DNA from: Kingdonia uniflora
Taxonomy: Eukaryota > Streptophyta > Magnoliopsida > Ranunculales > Circaeasteraceae
Length of the DNA: 64,000 nucleotides
NCBI GenBank assembly: GCA_014058105.1
Contig: JACGCM010002535.1
Location: 2,542,001 to 2,606,000, forward strand
Reading direction: 5' to 3'
The notes beneath the pieces are model-generated. The model was not told the origin of the DNA. It did not search any database and saw only the letters and a program-made list of their open reading frames with translations. Below, in pieces: positions 43,290-54,030 of this stretch (positions are counted from its first letter, which is position 1; every line of letters begins with the position of its first letter). The position numbers and the translations under genes are program-made.

Positions 43290-44410
43290 TCTTGAGTCGG
43301 TCAACCCTAAGTATCAAGTCAAATCTTTGACCTGACTGATACTTGGGGGCGACCACAAAATTTTTCAAGGTTCCTAATTTGGCCCAACTCAAGTGGAATT
43401 AATAATCAAAAGATAAAATACTTGGGGGCGACCTCAGAGCTGACCACAATCGGTTTCGTTTAGGTTCAAACCCGATGATAAAAATTCTCAAGGGTGGCCT
43501 CGAAGCCTCATGAACTTCTTGAGTCAGTCAAACATTATTATCAAGTCAAATCTTTAACCCGACTAATACTTGGGGGAAACCTCTAAGTTTTTCAAAGTTC
43601 TTGATTTGGCTTAACCCAAGTGGCATGAATAATCGAAAGATTAAACACTTGGAGGCAACCTTGGAGCTGACCACGATCAGTTTTGTCTAGGTTTAAACCC
43701 AATGATAGAAATACCCGGGGGTGACCTCGAAGCCTCATGAACTTCTTGAGTCAGTCAAACCTAAGAATTAAGTCAAACCTTCAACTAATACTTGAGGGAG
43801 ACCTCGAAGTTTTTCAAGGTTCCTAATTTGGCCAAACCCAAGTGGCATGAATAATCAAAAGATTAAACACTTGGGGAGAACTCGAAGTTGACCACGATCG
43901 GTTTTGTTTAGGTTCAAACCCGAGGATAGAAATACTCGGAGGCGACCTCGAAGCATCATGAACTTCATGAGTCGGTCAAACCTAGGTATCAAGTCAAACC
44001 TTTAATCCAATTGATATTTGGGGGCAACCACGAAGTTTTTCAAGGTTCCTAATTTGGCCAAACCCAAGTGCCATAAATAATCAAAAGATTAAATAGTTGG
44101 CGGCGACCTCGCAGCTAACCACGATTGGTTTTGTTTAGGTTCAGCCCGAGGATAAAAATTCATGGGGGTAACCTCAAAGCCTCATGAACTTCTTGAGTTG
44201 GTCAAACCTGCGTATCAAGTCAAACCTTCAATTCGATTGATACTAGAGGACGACCTCGAAGTTTTTCAAAGTTCTCGATTTGGGCAAACCCAAGTTGCAA
44301 GAATAATCAAAAGATTAAATACTTGGAGCCTTGGAGAGGACCTTGGAGCTGACCTAGAAGCCTCATGAACTTGGCGGCAACCTTGAAGTTTTTCAAAGAT
44401 CCTATGGACC
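43290..44410. repeat. Tandem repeat of about 225 bp units in element C
   Basis: Five units contain GTATCAAGTCAAACC, ACTTGGGGGCGACC and TTTTTCAAGGTTCCTAATTTGG, starting near 43304, 43528, 43758, 43979 and 44206. The position between integrase and antisense gene is the same as in A. The words (CAAGTATCAGTCGG-like, TTGAAAAACTT-like) are related to A's repeat in reverse complement. Confidence 0.85.
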
Positions 44411-44699
44411 TTCATAACCGAAAGCTTGGCTAGATCCAACACAACAGTTATAACCAAAGCAACTTCACACTTCAATCAATATACATTCATACATAAGCAA
44501 ATAGCCAGCAATTATTAAATAAAGTTACCATACAAGCTTAAAACTGAAACAAGATAATCTTAACAGTTACAAAATCAAAGTAGAAAGCAGAGCGTATCAC
44601 TAGTCAAACAACACCCCACAAAGATAGGAGAATATCATTAATTCTTACTTTAACAAATAACTTATTACACGAGGAGATTACTTGGATCCTCGTCATTGA

Positions 44700-45100
44700 T
44701 CTCGGCAACATCAATACTTCAGCTCAAGTCATCATCTAGAGAAGCAACCTGGTTCTCGACGGTCGGTCCCACCACTAGCGGACTCTGCTTCACCTCTTTA
44801 GCCCGAATTGTATCTTCCACAACCGGGTTTAGCAATAGATCCGAAGGATAACGCTTAAAGGTGTTCGGATCATAGCCCAGGTCATCTATAAACGACTGCT
44901 TTAGAGAAGTTGTCACAAGGCATTCCAGGTCGAAGTTCTCTTGAAACTTTGCATTATTCTCCCTCAACTTACCCTCAAGCTTCTCTACTTTCGCGTTGTG
45001 ACACTCGACCAATGCAAGATTTTCCCTCGCCGCATCAGCTCGAGCCTGAAACAACTGGTGCTCCAAATAAAATACATGAGTGCTCAATGACAATATGGTC
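44700..45100 (-). pseudogene. Antisense ORF of element C, coiled C-terminal part
   Basis: Open from 45093 to 44719. It has a long charged heptad stretch (FYLEHQLFQARADAARENLA, then VEKLEGKLRENNAKF), then FIDDLGYDPNTFKRYPSDLL and an acidic end. FIDDLGY also occurs in A's copy. It likely forms a coiled coil at the end of the antisense protein. The reading frame upstream is interrupted. Confidence 0.55.
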
Positions 45101-45362
45101 CCCTGTGCGACCTCCTCGCCCTTAGCCGCATCCTTCTACTTTCAGCCAGATCCCTTCTGGGCTTTCTTGAATGAAAACATCCAAACATCCAGGCATGAAC
45201 TTAGAACAACAAACCATCAAGAATTTAAGATTCATATCAAAAACCAAGAATTATCTAACAGGTTGCACAACATATTTTTACCTGTCTCATTACCACTTCA
45301 ACACGGTGCCCCTCTTTGTTAGGATCAGATACGCACATCTACACCATTGACTCAGCAGTAGC

Positions 45363-45800
45363 TCAGGCAGCATCATCCTGCTCAACTATGAGCCGTCTAG
45401 CTTCGAACGAAGTTAGCACCTCCTTCATTTGTTCGTGCGTTCTCTTTCGAGATGTCGAACCAGGTGCATGCGAACTCGAGCCCTCCCCAATGTTCTTACT
45501 TTTCCCCTCTACCACAGCCAGATCCTTATCCCACCGCACCCAGTCGAGCACAAGTCGAGTAGCCAATGCTTATCAGGATGACATTGTATGTGAAATGTCC
45601 CTACCTTCAGATTACCCTTCTTTGAGTAAAAGGATACGATGTCCTGACATTCCCCAAGAGGCCTACCTTCGACTAATAACTCTCCATTCAAGGTCCCAAC
45701 GACTTTCATCATCTTATAAAAATTGCCATTCATTTGGCAAGGCACAACATTCCAAAAATTTAATACCTCATTCACAAAACGTCGAAGGGGCAGCTGTATG
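45363..45800 (-). pseudogene. Antisense ORF of element C, Transposase_28-like central part
   Basis: Minus strand 45775-45509 reads NEVLNFWNVVPCQMNGNFY, DIVSFYSKKGNLKVGTFHI and KHWLLDLCSTG. This is collinear with A's antisense gene (LNYWDVAPCQMNDSFY, DIVSFYSRK, WLFDLCSIG). The pattern resembles Pfam Transposase_28 as I recall it. A frame change near 45510 leads to an Arg/Glu-rich continuation (45566-45363). Pseudogenic. Confidence 0.55.
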
Positions 45801-46110
45801 CCCAGCCTAATCTAGCCTTGAAAAGCCATAATTTATTCGGTAGACTCATCCTCGAAGGACCACTTTGGCCATTGGGAATTAAACAAAATCCCCTCCCAAC
45901 CAGGTCATATTTTTTTAGGAACCGGCCAAGTCTCGCCCCTTCCCGAGGGGTGACGTCTGTAAAACTGACACCATCGTCCTATGTCTCTTTGTCACCATCC
46001 TCATAACCATTCCCATCATCCTCTCCATCTCCCTTATCATTTCTTTCTTCGCCTTCTCTTTTGTCCCCTATAGGATCATTCCGAACCTCCTCCTCATCAT
46101 CCTCTTCCTC
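45801..46110 (-). other. Decayed middle of the antisense gene of element C
   Basis: Acidic codons predominate on the minus strand (many GAG/GAT), matching the acidic region after the N-terminus in A's copy, but stops break it. Confidence 0.4.
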
Positions 46111-46111
46111 A

Positions 46112-46321
46112 TCACTCTCTCTGATAGCCCACGCGCGTTCTTCGGCTTTGCTTTACAGAATTGGCATCGGGCTCCATAATTGCAAGTGGAGTATCAGTTG
46201 TAATATGCAATTCCTCCAAGTCACTACTACTCTCTTCCCCAGGACCAGAAGTACTCGGCTCATTTAGAACATCTTTAACCTCATCCATTAGCCTCATCTT
46301 CGAAGATTTATGGGTACGCAT
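46112..46321 (-). CDS. Antisense ORF of element C, N-terminal part
   Basis: ATG at 46321, directly after a predicted splice acceptor (46329). Reads MRTHKSSKMRLMDEV, then a Ser/Glu-rich stretch and TDTPLAIMEP, collinear with MHTRKTLRMRLIDE and TDAPLAVVVP in A. It closes at 46112, so the full protein is not encoded in one frame. Conservation of the start and splice junction between A and C argues the unit was once real. Its function is unknown. Confidence 0.55.
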   Translation of the reverse strand: MRTHKSSKMRLMDEVKDVLNEPSTSGPGEESSSDLEELHITTDTPLAIMEPDANSVKQSRRTRVGYQRE

Positions 46322-46328
46322 TAACACC

Positions 46329-46700
46329 CTATAGAAGAAGCCAGAACAAGTTAGCTCGATATATTCGAATTAAAACCCTCTATTACACCAACCGTTAGTG
46401 ACTGCTTAAGTATTACCCATCGGAAGGGCCCAAATCTGACCTCGAAGATTTCATACCTGTGAATCACCCACCATTCTACCCCTACTACTAATACATTACC
46501 TCAAAGCTACTATTCAAAGGATCTAAAGCATCAATTACCACTGAGCCCAACCCTCATCTACCCAATCATCACCATCTCTTCCAAACCCCAACATCCGCCA
46601 TTAATGGCGGACACCATGCCCTCTCTACTCTAATTATTAGACACAAAGAGAACAAACAAAAATAGAGGCCAATTCAATGATAATATCAAGGAAGACATAC
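46329..46700 (-). other. Predicted 5' intron of antisense gene (element C)
   Basis: Donor CCAG/GTATGTC, acceptor CTTCTATAG/GG on the minus strand, 372 bp, matching the layout in A (7556-7863). Confidence 0.55.
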
Positions 46701-46827
46701 CTGGAACTGATACTTCTAGACGATCTCTGTCCACAGCAATGATAGACAATGGTATTTTCAGCTGATCTGAATAAGAAGCACCAAAAAAATTTCTATCTCC
46801 TTCAGACAAATATAGAGGTGATTGAAT

Positions 46828-46830
<3 letters not shown>

Positions 46831-46902
<72 letters not shown>
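46831..46902. repeat. (TC)n microsatellite
   Basis: About 36 TC units, equal to GA repeats in the leader of the antisense gene on the minus strand. Confidence 0.95.
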
Positions 46903-46904
<2 letters not shown>

Positions 46905-46906
46905 CT

Positions 46907-46913
46907 CTTAAAT
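46907..46913 (-). promoter_or_regulatory. TATA-like box of the antisense gene of element C
   Basis: On the minus strand ATTTAAGAGGGG runs straight into GA repeats. The copy in A reads ATTTAAAGGGG and then GA-rich sequence. Confidence 0.5.
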
Positions 46914-47204
46914 AAACTATTTTTAAACCGTATCAGCTTTTTAACTAGCCATCTTTACACCCACTAGTCCCACTCTCTTTTACCTATCCACCTTCCCACA
47001 ATAATTCTAACAAACCATCCCTTACAAGTTTTTCCCACCTCTTTAAACGCTTCGACCACCTACCTCTCCAAGCTTCACGCCTTAATTTTCTCTTCAAACT
47101 CCTTAAATCCAGCACACCTAAACCCTCGAATACACAATCAGTAGTAATCTTTGGATCAAAACAACCTTTTTTCTCTATGCCTCGAATGAAATCATCTCCG
47201 GTAT
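46914..47204. other. Spacer before 3' LTR of element C
   Basis: No polypurine tract and no LTR start are visible, so the left part of the 3' LTR seems lost. A 76-codon minus-strand frame (47214-46984, Arg/Trp-rich) has no recognised motif. Confidence 0.35.
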
Positions 47205-47444
47205 GCTCAAGCATTAAAGATTCAGTCTACTCGAACCTTTATTTGTAATCTTATCCATTATACAATCTCACCTTAAAAATCCTCACAAGAGGCCATGGAA
47301 GAATTCCATTCTAGGACTCCACACAAGTATGCCTTTTAGAAACTTTCCCCTTTTTTATTAAATATACCTGCTAAAACCCCTAGTCGAGCGTAAACACAGT
47401 GGTGTAAGAGTTTGATTTCCCCTCTACGAGATTTGGCCCATATA
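47205..47444 (+). repeat. 3' LTR of element C, right end only
   Basis: From TTAAAGATTCAGTCTACTC to GGCCCATATA it parallels 33166-33393. The final bases read ATATA where the 5' LTR reads CTACA. Confidence 0.75.
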
Positions 47445-48196
47445 TTTTGTCCTTGCACTAGTCTTAATAATGGTGTATCTCTCTCTATGATGGTTACGGT
47501 ACCAACACTAATCTTCAATCATCACCAAAGCTTTGTAGTACCATCTTTGATCACCAAAAAGTACACCATTATTATGATTGTTGGTTCTTCCAATTGTTGG
47601 TGGTGATCAAAGATGGTAGGTCTATGAAGTTGCCAATATTTATATTGTAATTAGATGGTTGCTTTATCACCTGCTCTCTCTAAAATTAACTTGGTCATGG
47701 TGTTTGATAGGTAGAAGTTGTGAGGTTGGTTCAGGAGAACAAATTAGGAGTGATTCAAGTTTTCATTTAACCTTAAAATTTTAGTTTGTAATGGCCTTGG
47801 AGTTGAAAAGCATAGTCAAAGATTTGTAGTACCTTGTAGTTCTTCCCCGTTTAAACATCTCCTAGAGTTGAGGGCATGAGGAAGCATTAAACTTCAATTG
47901 CTTGTGGTGAGAGACTGTTGTAATCTTCTACTAGGAAGTGTTTATTCCTAGGCCGGTGATCTTGTGATAGCTACCTAACTCATTGTGAATATCAAAACAT
48001 ACATCTTATGAGATATCTAGTTTTGACCAAATTTCCTTTTAATTAAAGCAATTATTTATCATCTATTAAAGAAGCTCAGACATATAATTAGGATAATATT
48101 ACTACTGTTCTATATAGCTCTGTTATGAAACTGTAAAATATATATTGGAGTCGTTATAGGGAACTAATCATATTTCTAATCAAATTACTAATACTT
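47445..48196. other. Flanking sequence between elements C and F
   Basis: Non-coding. It contains an 18 bp inverted repeat, listed separately, and otherwise nothing I recognise. Confidence 0.4.
47539..47618. repeat. Hairpin with perfect 18 bp arms
   Basis: TACCATCTTTGATCACCA (47539-47556) and its exact complement (47601-47618) are separated by 44 bp. It could be a MITE remnant, a small-RNA hairpin, or chance. Confidence 0.7.
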
Positions 48197-48815
48197 TGTT
48201 GGGTATGAACTCGAATCAAGATTGTCGAAGAAATTTGAAGATTGTCGAAGTCGTTCGAACGAAGAAGGAAGTCGTTCGAATGAACTTTTTGTACTCACTG
48301 GAATTTTGGCTCAAGAGTCAATCTCGTTCAAACGAGCTTGGATATCGTTCAAACGAGATGTTAAGTTTTAAGGTCTGGAGACCAACTATCACAAAGTCGT
48401 TCCAACGAGCTTGGAGTAGTTCGAATGAACTTGGCGTAGGTTTGTACTAGATGTCTATTTTGAGACGTTAGGTTATGCTTCGAGATCCGTGTACTTGTAT
48501 TTAGTCTTCTAGTATATAAAGAGGACTTAAGTTATTTTGTTAGCAATCTTTTGTGAGTTTAATCTTAGAGAGGCTAGGGTTTGAAGAGACTCTATTAAAG
48601 CTTGAGAAGCTTGAGAGATCATTGTAACCTGCTTGATATCATAGTGAATTATTTGTGGGGAGTAGTTTTTCATCCGCAAGGGTTTTCCACTTCCCTCCTC
48701 TGAGAAAATCTTTGTGCCCTTTATATTATTTTTTGTTGATTTACTACTTGTATTGGCAATTTTTGCGTATCATTCTTATCAGAGAGGAGAGAGTAGCTAC
48801 CTCGCTTCTCAATCA
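48197..48815 (+). repeat. 5' LTR of element F
   Basis: 619 bp, starting TGTTGGGTATG. It contains several GTTCGAACGA or GTTCAAACGA palindromic words between 48230 and 48430, and a TATA-like AGTATATAAAGAGG near 48510. Confidence 0.9.
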
Positions 48816-48829
48816 TTGGTGTTAGAGCG
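48816..48829 (+). other. Primer-binding site of element F
   Basis: TTGGTGTTAGAGCG is a variant of the initiator-Met site TTGGTATCAGAGC. Confidence 0.65.
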
Positions 48830-48857
48830 AGTGTTAGGGCTTGTATGGTAAAGAGCA

Positions 48858-49664
48858 ATGGTCGATCAGGAGAAGTTGAAGATCACAAAGTTTAATGGAT
48901 CAAACTTTGGAGTATGGAAGATGCAGATAGAAGATTACCTCTATCAGAAGAGTCCTGATCTACCACAAGGTTGAGTTAAGATGATGCCACCAGAATACGA
49001 TGCTGCTAAGTGGGCGCGATTGGATCGCAAAGCACTTGGAACCGTAAGGTTGGCGCTGTCATCTCAAATTATATACATGATATCCAAAGTTACGACGACG
49101 AAGGGTTTGATGAAGACGTTGTCCGCTATATACTCGAAATCGTTCGGGGCAAATAAGGTATACCTTTTACAGCGCTTATTTACTTTGAAGATGAAGGATA
49201 ATGGTAGTGTGTAAGCTCACATCAGTGAGTTCAATACCATACATGCTTAACTGGAATCCGTTAAAATCAATTTTACTGAGGAGGTGAGAGCGTGGGCTCT
49301 TCTAGGGAAAATGCTAGTAAGCTGGGAAGGATTTATTACATCTGCGAGCAACTCATCGGGGAAGGAAGACATCAAATTTAATACTATAGTCTCGTTGATT
49401 ATGAGTAAAGATAATAGGCATAAAACATTTGAACCCTCTTCGAGTTCAAACGGAAGAATGTTAAACGTCGAGGAAAGATGGAGGTTTTACATAAAAGGGC
49501 TAAAATTTGGAAGGGGTCGGTCACATTCAAGAGGAAAGTCTGAGCCGCCCAGTGCATGTTGGACTTATGGAAAGAAGGGTCACTTCAGGAGAGATTGTAA
49601 CTCTTCTTTTTTAAAGAAGATTGATGATGAAGAGAAAGATAATGAACCTTACTTAGGAGGTTAG
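48858..49664 (+). pseudogene. gag of element F
   Basis: Starts MVDQEKLKITKFNGSNFGVW, the typical copia gag start (UBN2/DUF4219 type). VYLLQRLFTLKMKDN, and a zinc knuckle CWTYGKKGHFRRDC near residues 230-245, follow. Stops interrupt near 48974, 49212 and 49247. It makes the particle protein in active relatives. Confidence 0.85.
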
Positions 49665-49699
49665 TTCTGACGAGGCTCTACTACTATCGTGTGACGATG

Positions 49700-50049
49700 T
49701 TAATGAATCTTAGATAGTTGACTCGGGCGCTTCCTTCCATGCTACTGCGAACGTAGGATTTCTTACTAATATTGTTAAAGGCGACTTCGGTACGGTCTTT
49801 CTTGCATATAAGAGTACACGCAATATTACTGGAAAGGGAAATGCTAGGTTGTTGTTTCCTTCAGGGGGAACATTGGTTTTACAAAATGTGCGACTTATAC
49901 CTAAATTGGAGTATAACCATATATTGGTTAGCAAATTGGCGGATGATGCCGAATATGAGTATACCTTTGGCATAACCTACTGGAAGGTTACAAAGGGAGC
50001 TATGTTTGTAGCTCGAAGCTTGCGACAAGGAACGTTATATACAACGTAA
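49700..50049 (+). pseudogene. Protease of element F
   Basis: Reads IVDSGASFHATAN, the copia-type D-S-G-A-S protease active site, and continues GNARLLFPSGGTLVLQNVRL. It is in a different frame from gag, so an indel lies between 49664 and 49710. One stop precedes the active site. Confidence 0.8.
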
Positions 50050-50994
50050 AGCACAATTTACACTATTTGTGTGGCTACTCCAGGGATTGATACAAGTACG
50101 TGGCACAAATGGCTCGGTCACATGAGTAAAAAGGGGATGAAGATAATGGTAACAAAGGGAAAACTAGAGAGCCTTGTTAAAGTTGATCTCAAGTTTTGTG
50201 AAGAGTGTGTTCTTGCGAAGCAGAAGAAGGTTAGTTTTAAATTATCTGGAAGATCAAGGAAACCTAAAAAGATGGATCTTGCACATACGGATGTTTAGGG
50301 GCCAACCAAGGTGTCTTCTATTGGTGGTTCTCACTACTACGTTACTTTTATTGATGATGCTACTCGTAAATTATGGGTCTACTTCGTGAAGAATAAATCA
50401 GATGTATTCGATAAATTCAAGAGGTAGAGGGCTTTAGTTGAAAATAAAACCGGTTTAAAATTGAAGTGTCTCAAGTTGGATAACGGAGGCGAATACTGTA
50501 GTGACGAGTTTGAAAACTTTTGTGCATCAAACGGGATTAGGAGACAGAAGACTATTTCCAGAATACCACAACAAAATGGTGTTGCAGAATGCATCAACCG
50601 AACAATAAATGAAAGAGCGAGGAGTATGAGACTCAATGCTGGATTGCCAAAATGTTTTTGAGCAGATACGGTTAGTACGACAGCGTACTTGATTAACAGA
50701 GAGCCTTCAACAGCTTTAGATTTTGGAGTTCCTGAAGAAGCATGGATCAGTAAAGAGGTAAATCTTAATCACTTGCGTATTTTTGGTTGTACCTCATATG
50801 TACTTGATAATTCAAATACAAGGACAAAGCTAGATGCAAATTCGATAAAGTGCATATTCATTGGATACGGTGGTGATGAGTTTAGGTACCGATTTTTGGA
50901 TGCGAAGAATCAAAAAGTTATCTGGAGCCGTAATGTAACATTCAATGAGGAAGTCTTATATAAAGACTTCAAAGTACCTGTGGAAAGGATTTGA
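50050..50994 (+). pseudogene. Integrase of element F
   Basis: The zinc region reads WHKWLGHMSKKGMKIM and FCEECVLAKQKKVSF (H-H-C-C). The core reads [19 protein letters not shown], then LKLDNGGEYCSDEF and IPQQNGVAECINRTI, giving the D, D, E triad (the third in VAE). The C-terminal part has FGCTSYVLDN and FIGYGGDEFRYRF. Stops at about 50297, 50425, 50659 and 50992. It should insert the element cDNA. Confidence 0.85.
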
Positions 50995-51059
50995 GGTGAA
51001 GTAGCGAAAAATCTCGACATTGAAGATGATGAACACTGTCGAGAGGATGATGTAGAAGT

Positions 51060-52125
51060 CATTGTTGAGTTCGCTGCACCGAATTAAAATGAGGAACCTA
51101 ATGATATAGACATTCCAATAAAACTTCTAAAGGAGTTGAAAGTTGCAAGAATTCCGGCAAGGTACGTAAATTCTTTAAATCACTTGTTACTTACAGATGG
51201 TGGCGAACCTGAAAGTTACAAGGAGGCTTTAGATGTAGAAGCCAAGAGAAAGTGGGCGCTTGCAATGAATGATGAGATGCAGTCACTATCAGTTAATTGA
51301 ACTTGGGGTTTAGTTCTATTATCGTCGGGGAAGAGAGCATTGCACAACAAGTGGGTATACAGACTAAAGTAGGAATCTGACGGTTCAAGGAGATTTAAGG
51401 CTAGACTTGTGGTGAAGGGCTTTCAGTAGAAAGAAGGCGTTGATTTCAAAGAGATTTTTGCTCCTATTGTGAAGATGTATACTATTCAGGTTGTGATGAA
51501 TATAGTTGTTGTCGAAGATTTGCATCTTGAACAACTTGATGTCAAGACCGCATTTCTTCAAGGTAACCTTGATGAAGAAATTTATATGAAGCAACCAGAA
51601 GGGTATTCGGTTAAAGGGAAAGAAGATCTTGTGTGTAGGCTTACGAAGATTTTATACGGTTTGAAACAAGTGCCGAGACAGTGGTATTTGAAGTTTGAAC
51701 AGTTTATGTCCAGAAAAGACTATTTGAAGAGCAATACAGATCACTATTGTTTTATCAAGAATTCGGGGAACTCGTATATTATTCTACTTCTGTACGTAGA
51801 TGATATGTTGGTAGCAAGTGCCGACATGGGAGAGATAGTTAAGTTGAAGGAACAGTTATCCTGGGAGTTTTCTATGAAGAACTTGGGTACGGCGAAACAA
51901 GTTCTTGGTATGTGTGTTATAAGGGACAGAAAGCGACGAGAATTGAAGTTGTCTCAAGCTGTGTACATCGGCAAAGTACTGAAGTGGTTTAATATGGATA
52001 GTTCTAAAGTTGTTAGTACATCATTGAGAGGTCACTTTAAATTATCAAAGGATTGTTGTCCAAAGATGCAGAAGGATCGCGATAAGATGCGGAAGGTTCC
52101 TTATCAATCCTTGGTAGCCTAATGT
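51060..52125 (+). pseudogene. Reverse transcriptase of element F
   Basis: The N-terminal part is broken by stops (51087, 51298, 51370, 51428). From 51469 it is open for 217 codons: HLEQLDVKTAFLQGNLDEEI, EGYSVKGKEDLVCRL, ILYGLKQVPRQWYLKF, and the catalytic LLLYVDDMLVASAD, then NLGTAKQVLGM. These are the copia RT motifs in order. Confidence 0.9.
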
Positions 52126-52709
52126 ACACTATGTTTTGTACAAGACCAGATATTGCCCAAGCAGTAGGAGTTGTTAGTAGGTATATGAGCAATCTAGGCA
52201 AGGAGCATTGAAGAGCTGTAAAATGGATACTGAGGTATCTAAAGGGGACTCAAGATATGGCATTATGTTATGGGGGTTCTCAGATATGCTTACAGTATTT
52301 TGCTGGTTCTGATATGGCGGGTGACATGAATAGGCGTAAGAGCATTTGTGGTTTCGTTTTTACATTGGGAAGTGGTGCAACTACATGGGTTTCTAGGATA
52401 CAGAAGATTGTAGCTTTGTCTACGACGGAGGGAGAATATGTTGCAGCTATAGAAGCGTGCAAAGATATGGTTTGGCTCAAAGGGTTGATGAAAGAGTTTG
52501 GTAGAGAACAACTTTTTCCTAAGTTGTATAGTGATAGCCAAAGCGTTATACACTTGGCGAAGAATTCGACTTTTCACTCTAGGACTAAGCACATTGATAT
52601 TCGGTATCACTATATTCGCTCGCTCCACGAGGATGGTATGTTAAAGCTTGTAAAGATTCACACTGATGTGAATCCGGCCAATATGTTTGCTAAGGTGGTA
52701 ACTTTTTAG
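52126..52709 (+). pseudogene. RNase H of element F
   Basis: After a frame change near 52125 it reads MYTMFCTRPDIAQAVGVVSR, and from 52257 YFAGSDMAGDMNRRKSICG, VALSTTEGEYVAAIEACKD and LYSDSQSVIHLAKN, ending HTDVNPANMFAK. The D-E-D acidic residues are kept (D of AGSD, E of EGEY, D of SDSQS). One stop near 52210. Confidence 0.85.
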
Positions 52710-52824
52710 AAGTTGACGACATGTACAACTTTTGTGGGTCTTTAAGATTGAAGGTCCGGGTAGTGTGATCAATTCATTGGGAGATCTGGAGGTGGGTTAC
52801 GGGATTTGATTTCAAGTGGGAGAT

Positions 52825-53435
52825 TTTTGGGTATGAACTTGAATCAAGATTGTTGAAGAAATATGAAGATCTTCGAAGTCGTTCGAACGAAGTCGTTCGA
52901 ACGAGCTTGGAGTCGCTCGAACGAACTTTTTTGTACTCACTGAAATTTTGGCCCAGGAGTCAATCTCGTTCGAACGAGCTTGAATGTCGTTCGAACGAGA
53001 TGTTAAGTTTCTAGGGCTGGAGACCAACTATCTTAAAATCGTTCGAACGAGCTTGTCGTAGGTTTGCACTAGATGTCTATTTTGAGACGTTGGGTTATGC
53101 CTCGAAATCCGTACTACTTGTATTTAGTCCTCTAGTATATAAAGAAGACTTATGTTATTTTGTTAGCAATCTTTTGAGTTTAATCTTAGAGAGGTTAGGG
53201 TTTGAAGAGACTCCATTAAAGCTTGAGAAGCTTGAAAGATCATTGTAACCTGCTTGATATTATAGTGAATTGGTCGTGGGGAGTAGTTTTTCATCCGCAA
53301 GGGTTTTCCACTTCCCTCCTCTGAGAAAATCGTTGCGTCCTTTATATTGTCCTTTCATGATTTACTACTTGTGTTGGCGATTTCCACGTATCGTTCTTGT
53401 CAGAGAGGAGAGAGTAGTTACCTTGATTCTCAACA
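52825..53435 (+). repeat. 3' LTR of element F
   Basis: 611 bp, matching 48197-48815. A purine tract CAAGTGGGAGA directly precedes it. Confidence 0.9.
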
Positions 53436-54030
53436 TACTTCATATTCCTTAACCGTATGTCCAAGTATTTGTTGATTGAGTGCTCATATTAGCTCAAACT
53501 AAGTTTTACATGTTATTTTACTATGGACTTGGCACATTTAGTTTTACATGATTGCTCCCTCTCTCTCTCTAATGTTCTCTGCGAGCTTGAAAAACTCTCA
53601 ACTTTTCTTTTTAGGTTTGACTCATTTTTCATCAAAGTTAGTAAAAAATTAATCATTTTCCATGTTTGATTTTAACAAAGCTCTAGACCATTAATTTATC
53701 ACAAAAAAAAACAAGTTGATTTTTGCAAATTATACAATTTTTCTCATAATACTTCTTGGTTGATTTTTAGTACTCCCATCGAAGGCAACTACCTTGGAGT
53801 AATTTACCCCACATACCACTTCAGGTGTGTTTTCTTTTACAATTTGAGCTCAGTTATTACATTATTTCTTAATTAAACTCCTTGCAATATATTGTTTGAA
53901 ATACAAGATCTATTTTTTCTTTAGATAGGCAGTACTGTTTAGAAAATATTTATTACTTGCGACATGATATATATTTCGAAACGCTTAGAATCACTTTCCT
54001 GCGGAATTAATAATTAAGTCAATATGTAGG
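53436..54030. other. Flank between element F and Harbinger remnant
   Basis: AT-rich, no gene seen. The first 5 bp are the target duplication of F. Confidence 0.4.

Larger units (their letters stand above)
25800..47444 (+). mobile_element. Ty3/gypsy element C, Tat-like, plus strand, heavily nested
   Basis: Starts TGTAGTAGC at 25800. The 5' LTR is split by the Helitron (26069-33061) and resumes at 33062. PBS, gag, protease, RT, two RNase H domains and integrase follow. Element D splits the integrase (37815-42069). A tandem repeat, an antisense gene and the right end of a 3' LTR (to 47444) complete it. Flanks TTTTC and TTTTG are a plausible decayed target duplication. Same family as A and B by gag start, pol sequence and antisense gene. 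Frames are heavily broken. Confidence 0.8.
48197..53435 (+). mobile_element. Full-length Ty1/copia element F (inactivated)
   Basis: LTRs at 48197-48815 and 52825-53435 with a perfect target duplication TACTT (48192-48196 and 53436-53440). Interior order is gag, protease, integrase, RT, RNase H, the copia order. RT motif YVDDMLVASAD and gag-pol wording suggest the Tork/Tnt1-like group. About ten in-frame stops and two frame changes inactivate it. The domain order is complete and nothing is inserted in it, unlike the gypsy elements. Confidence 0.9.
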
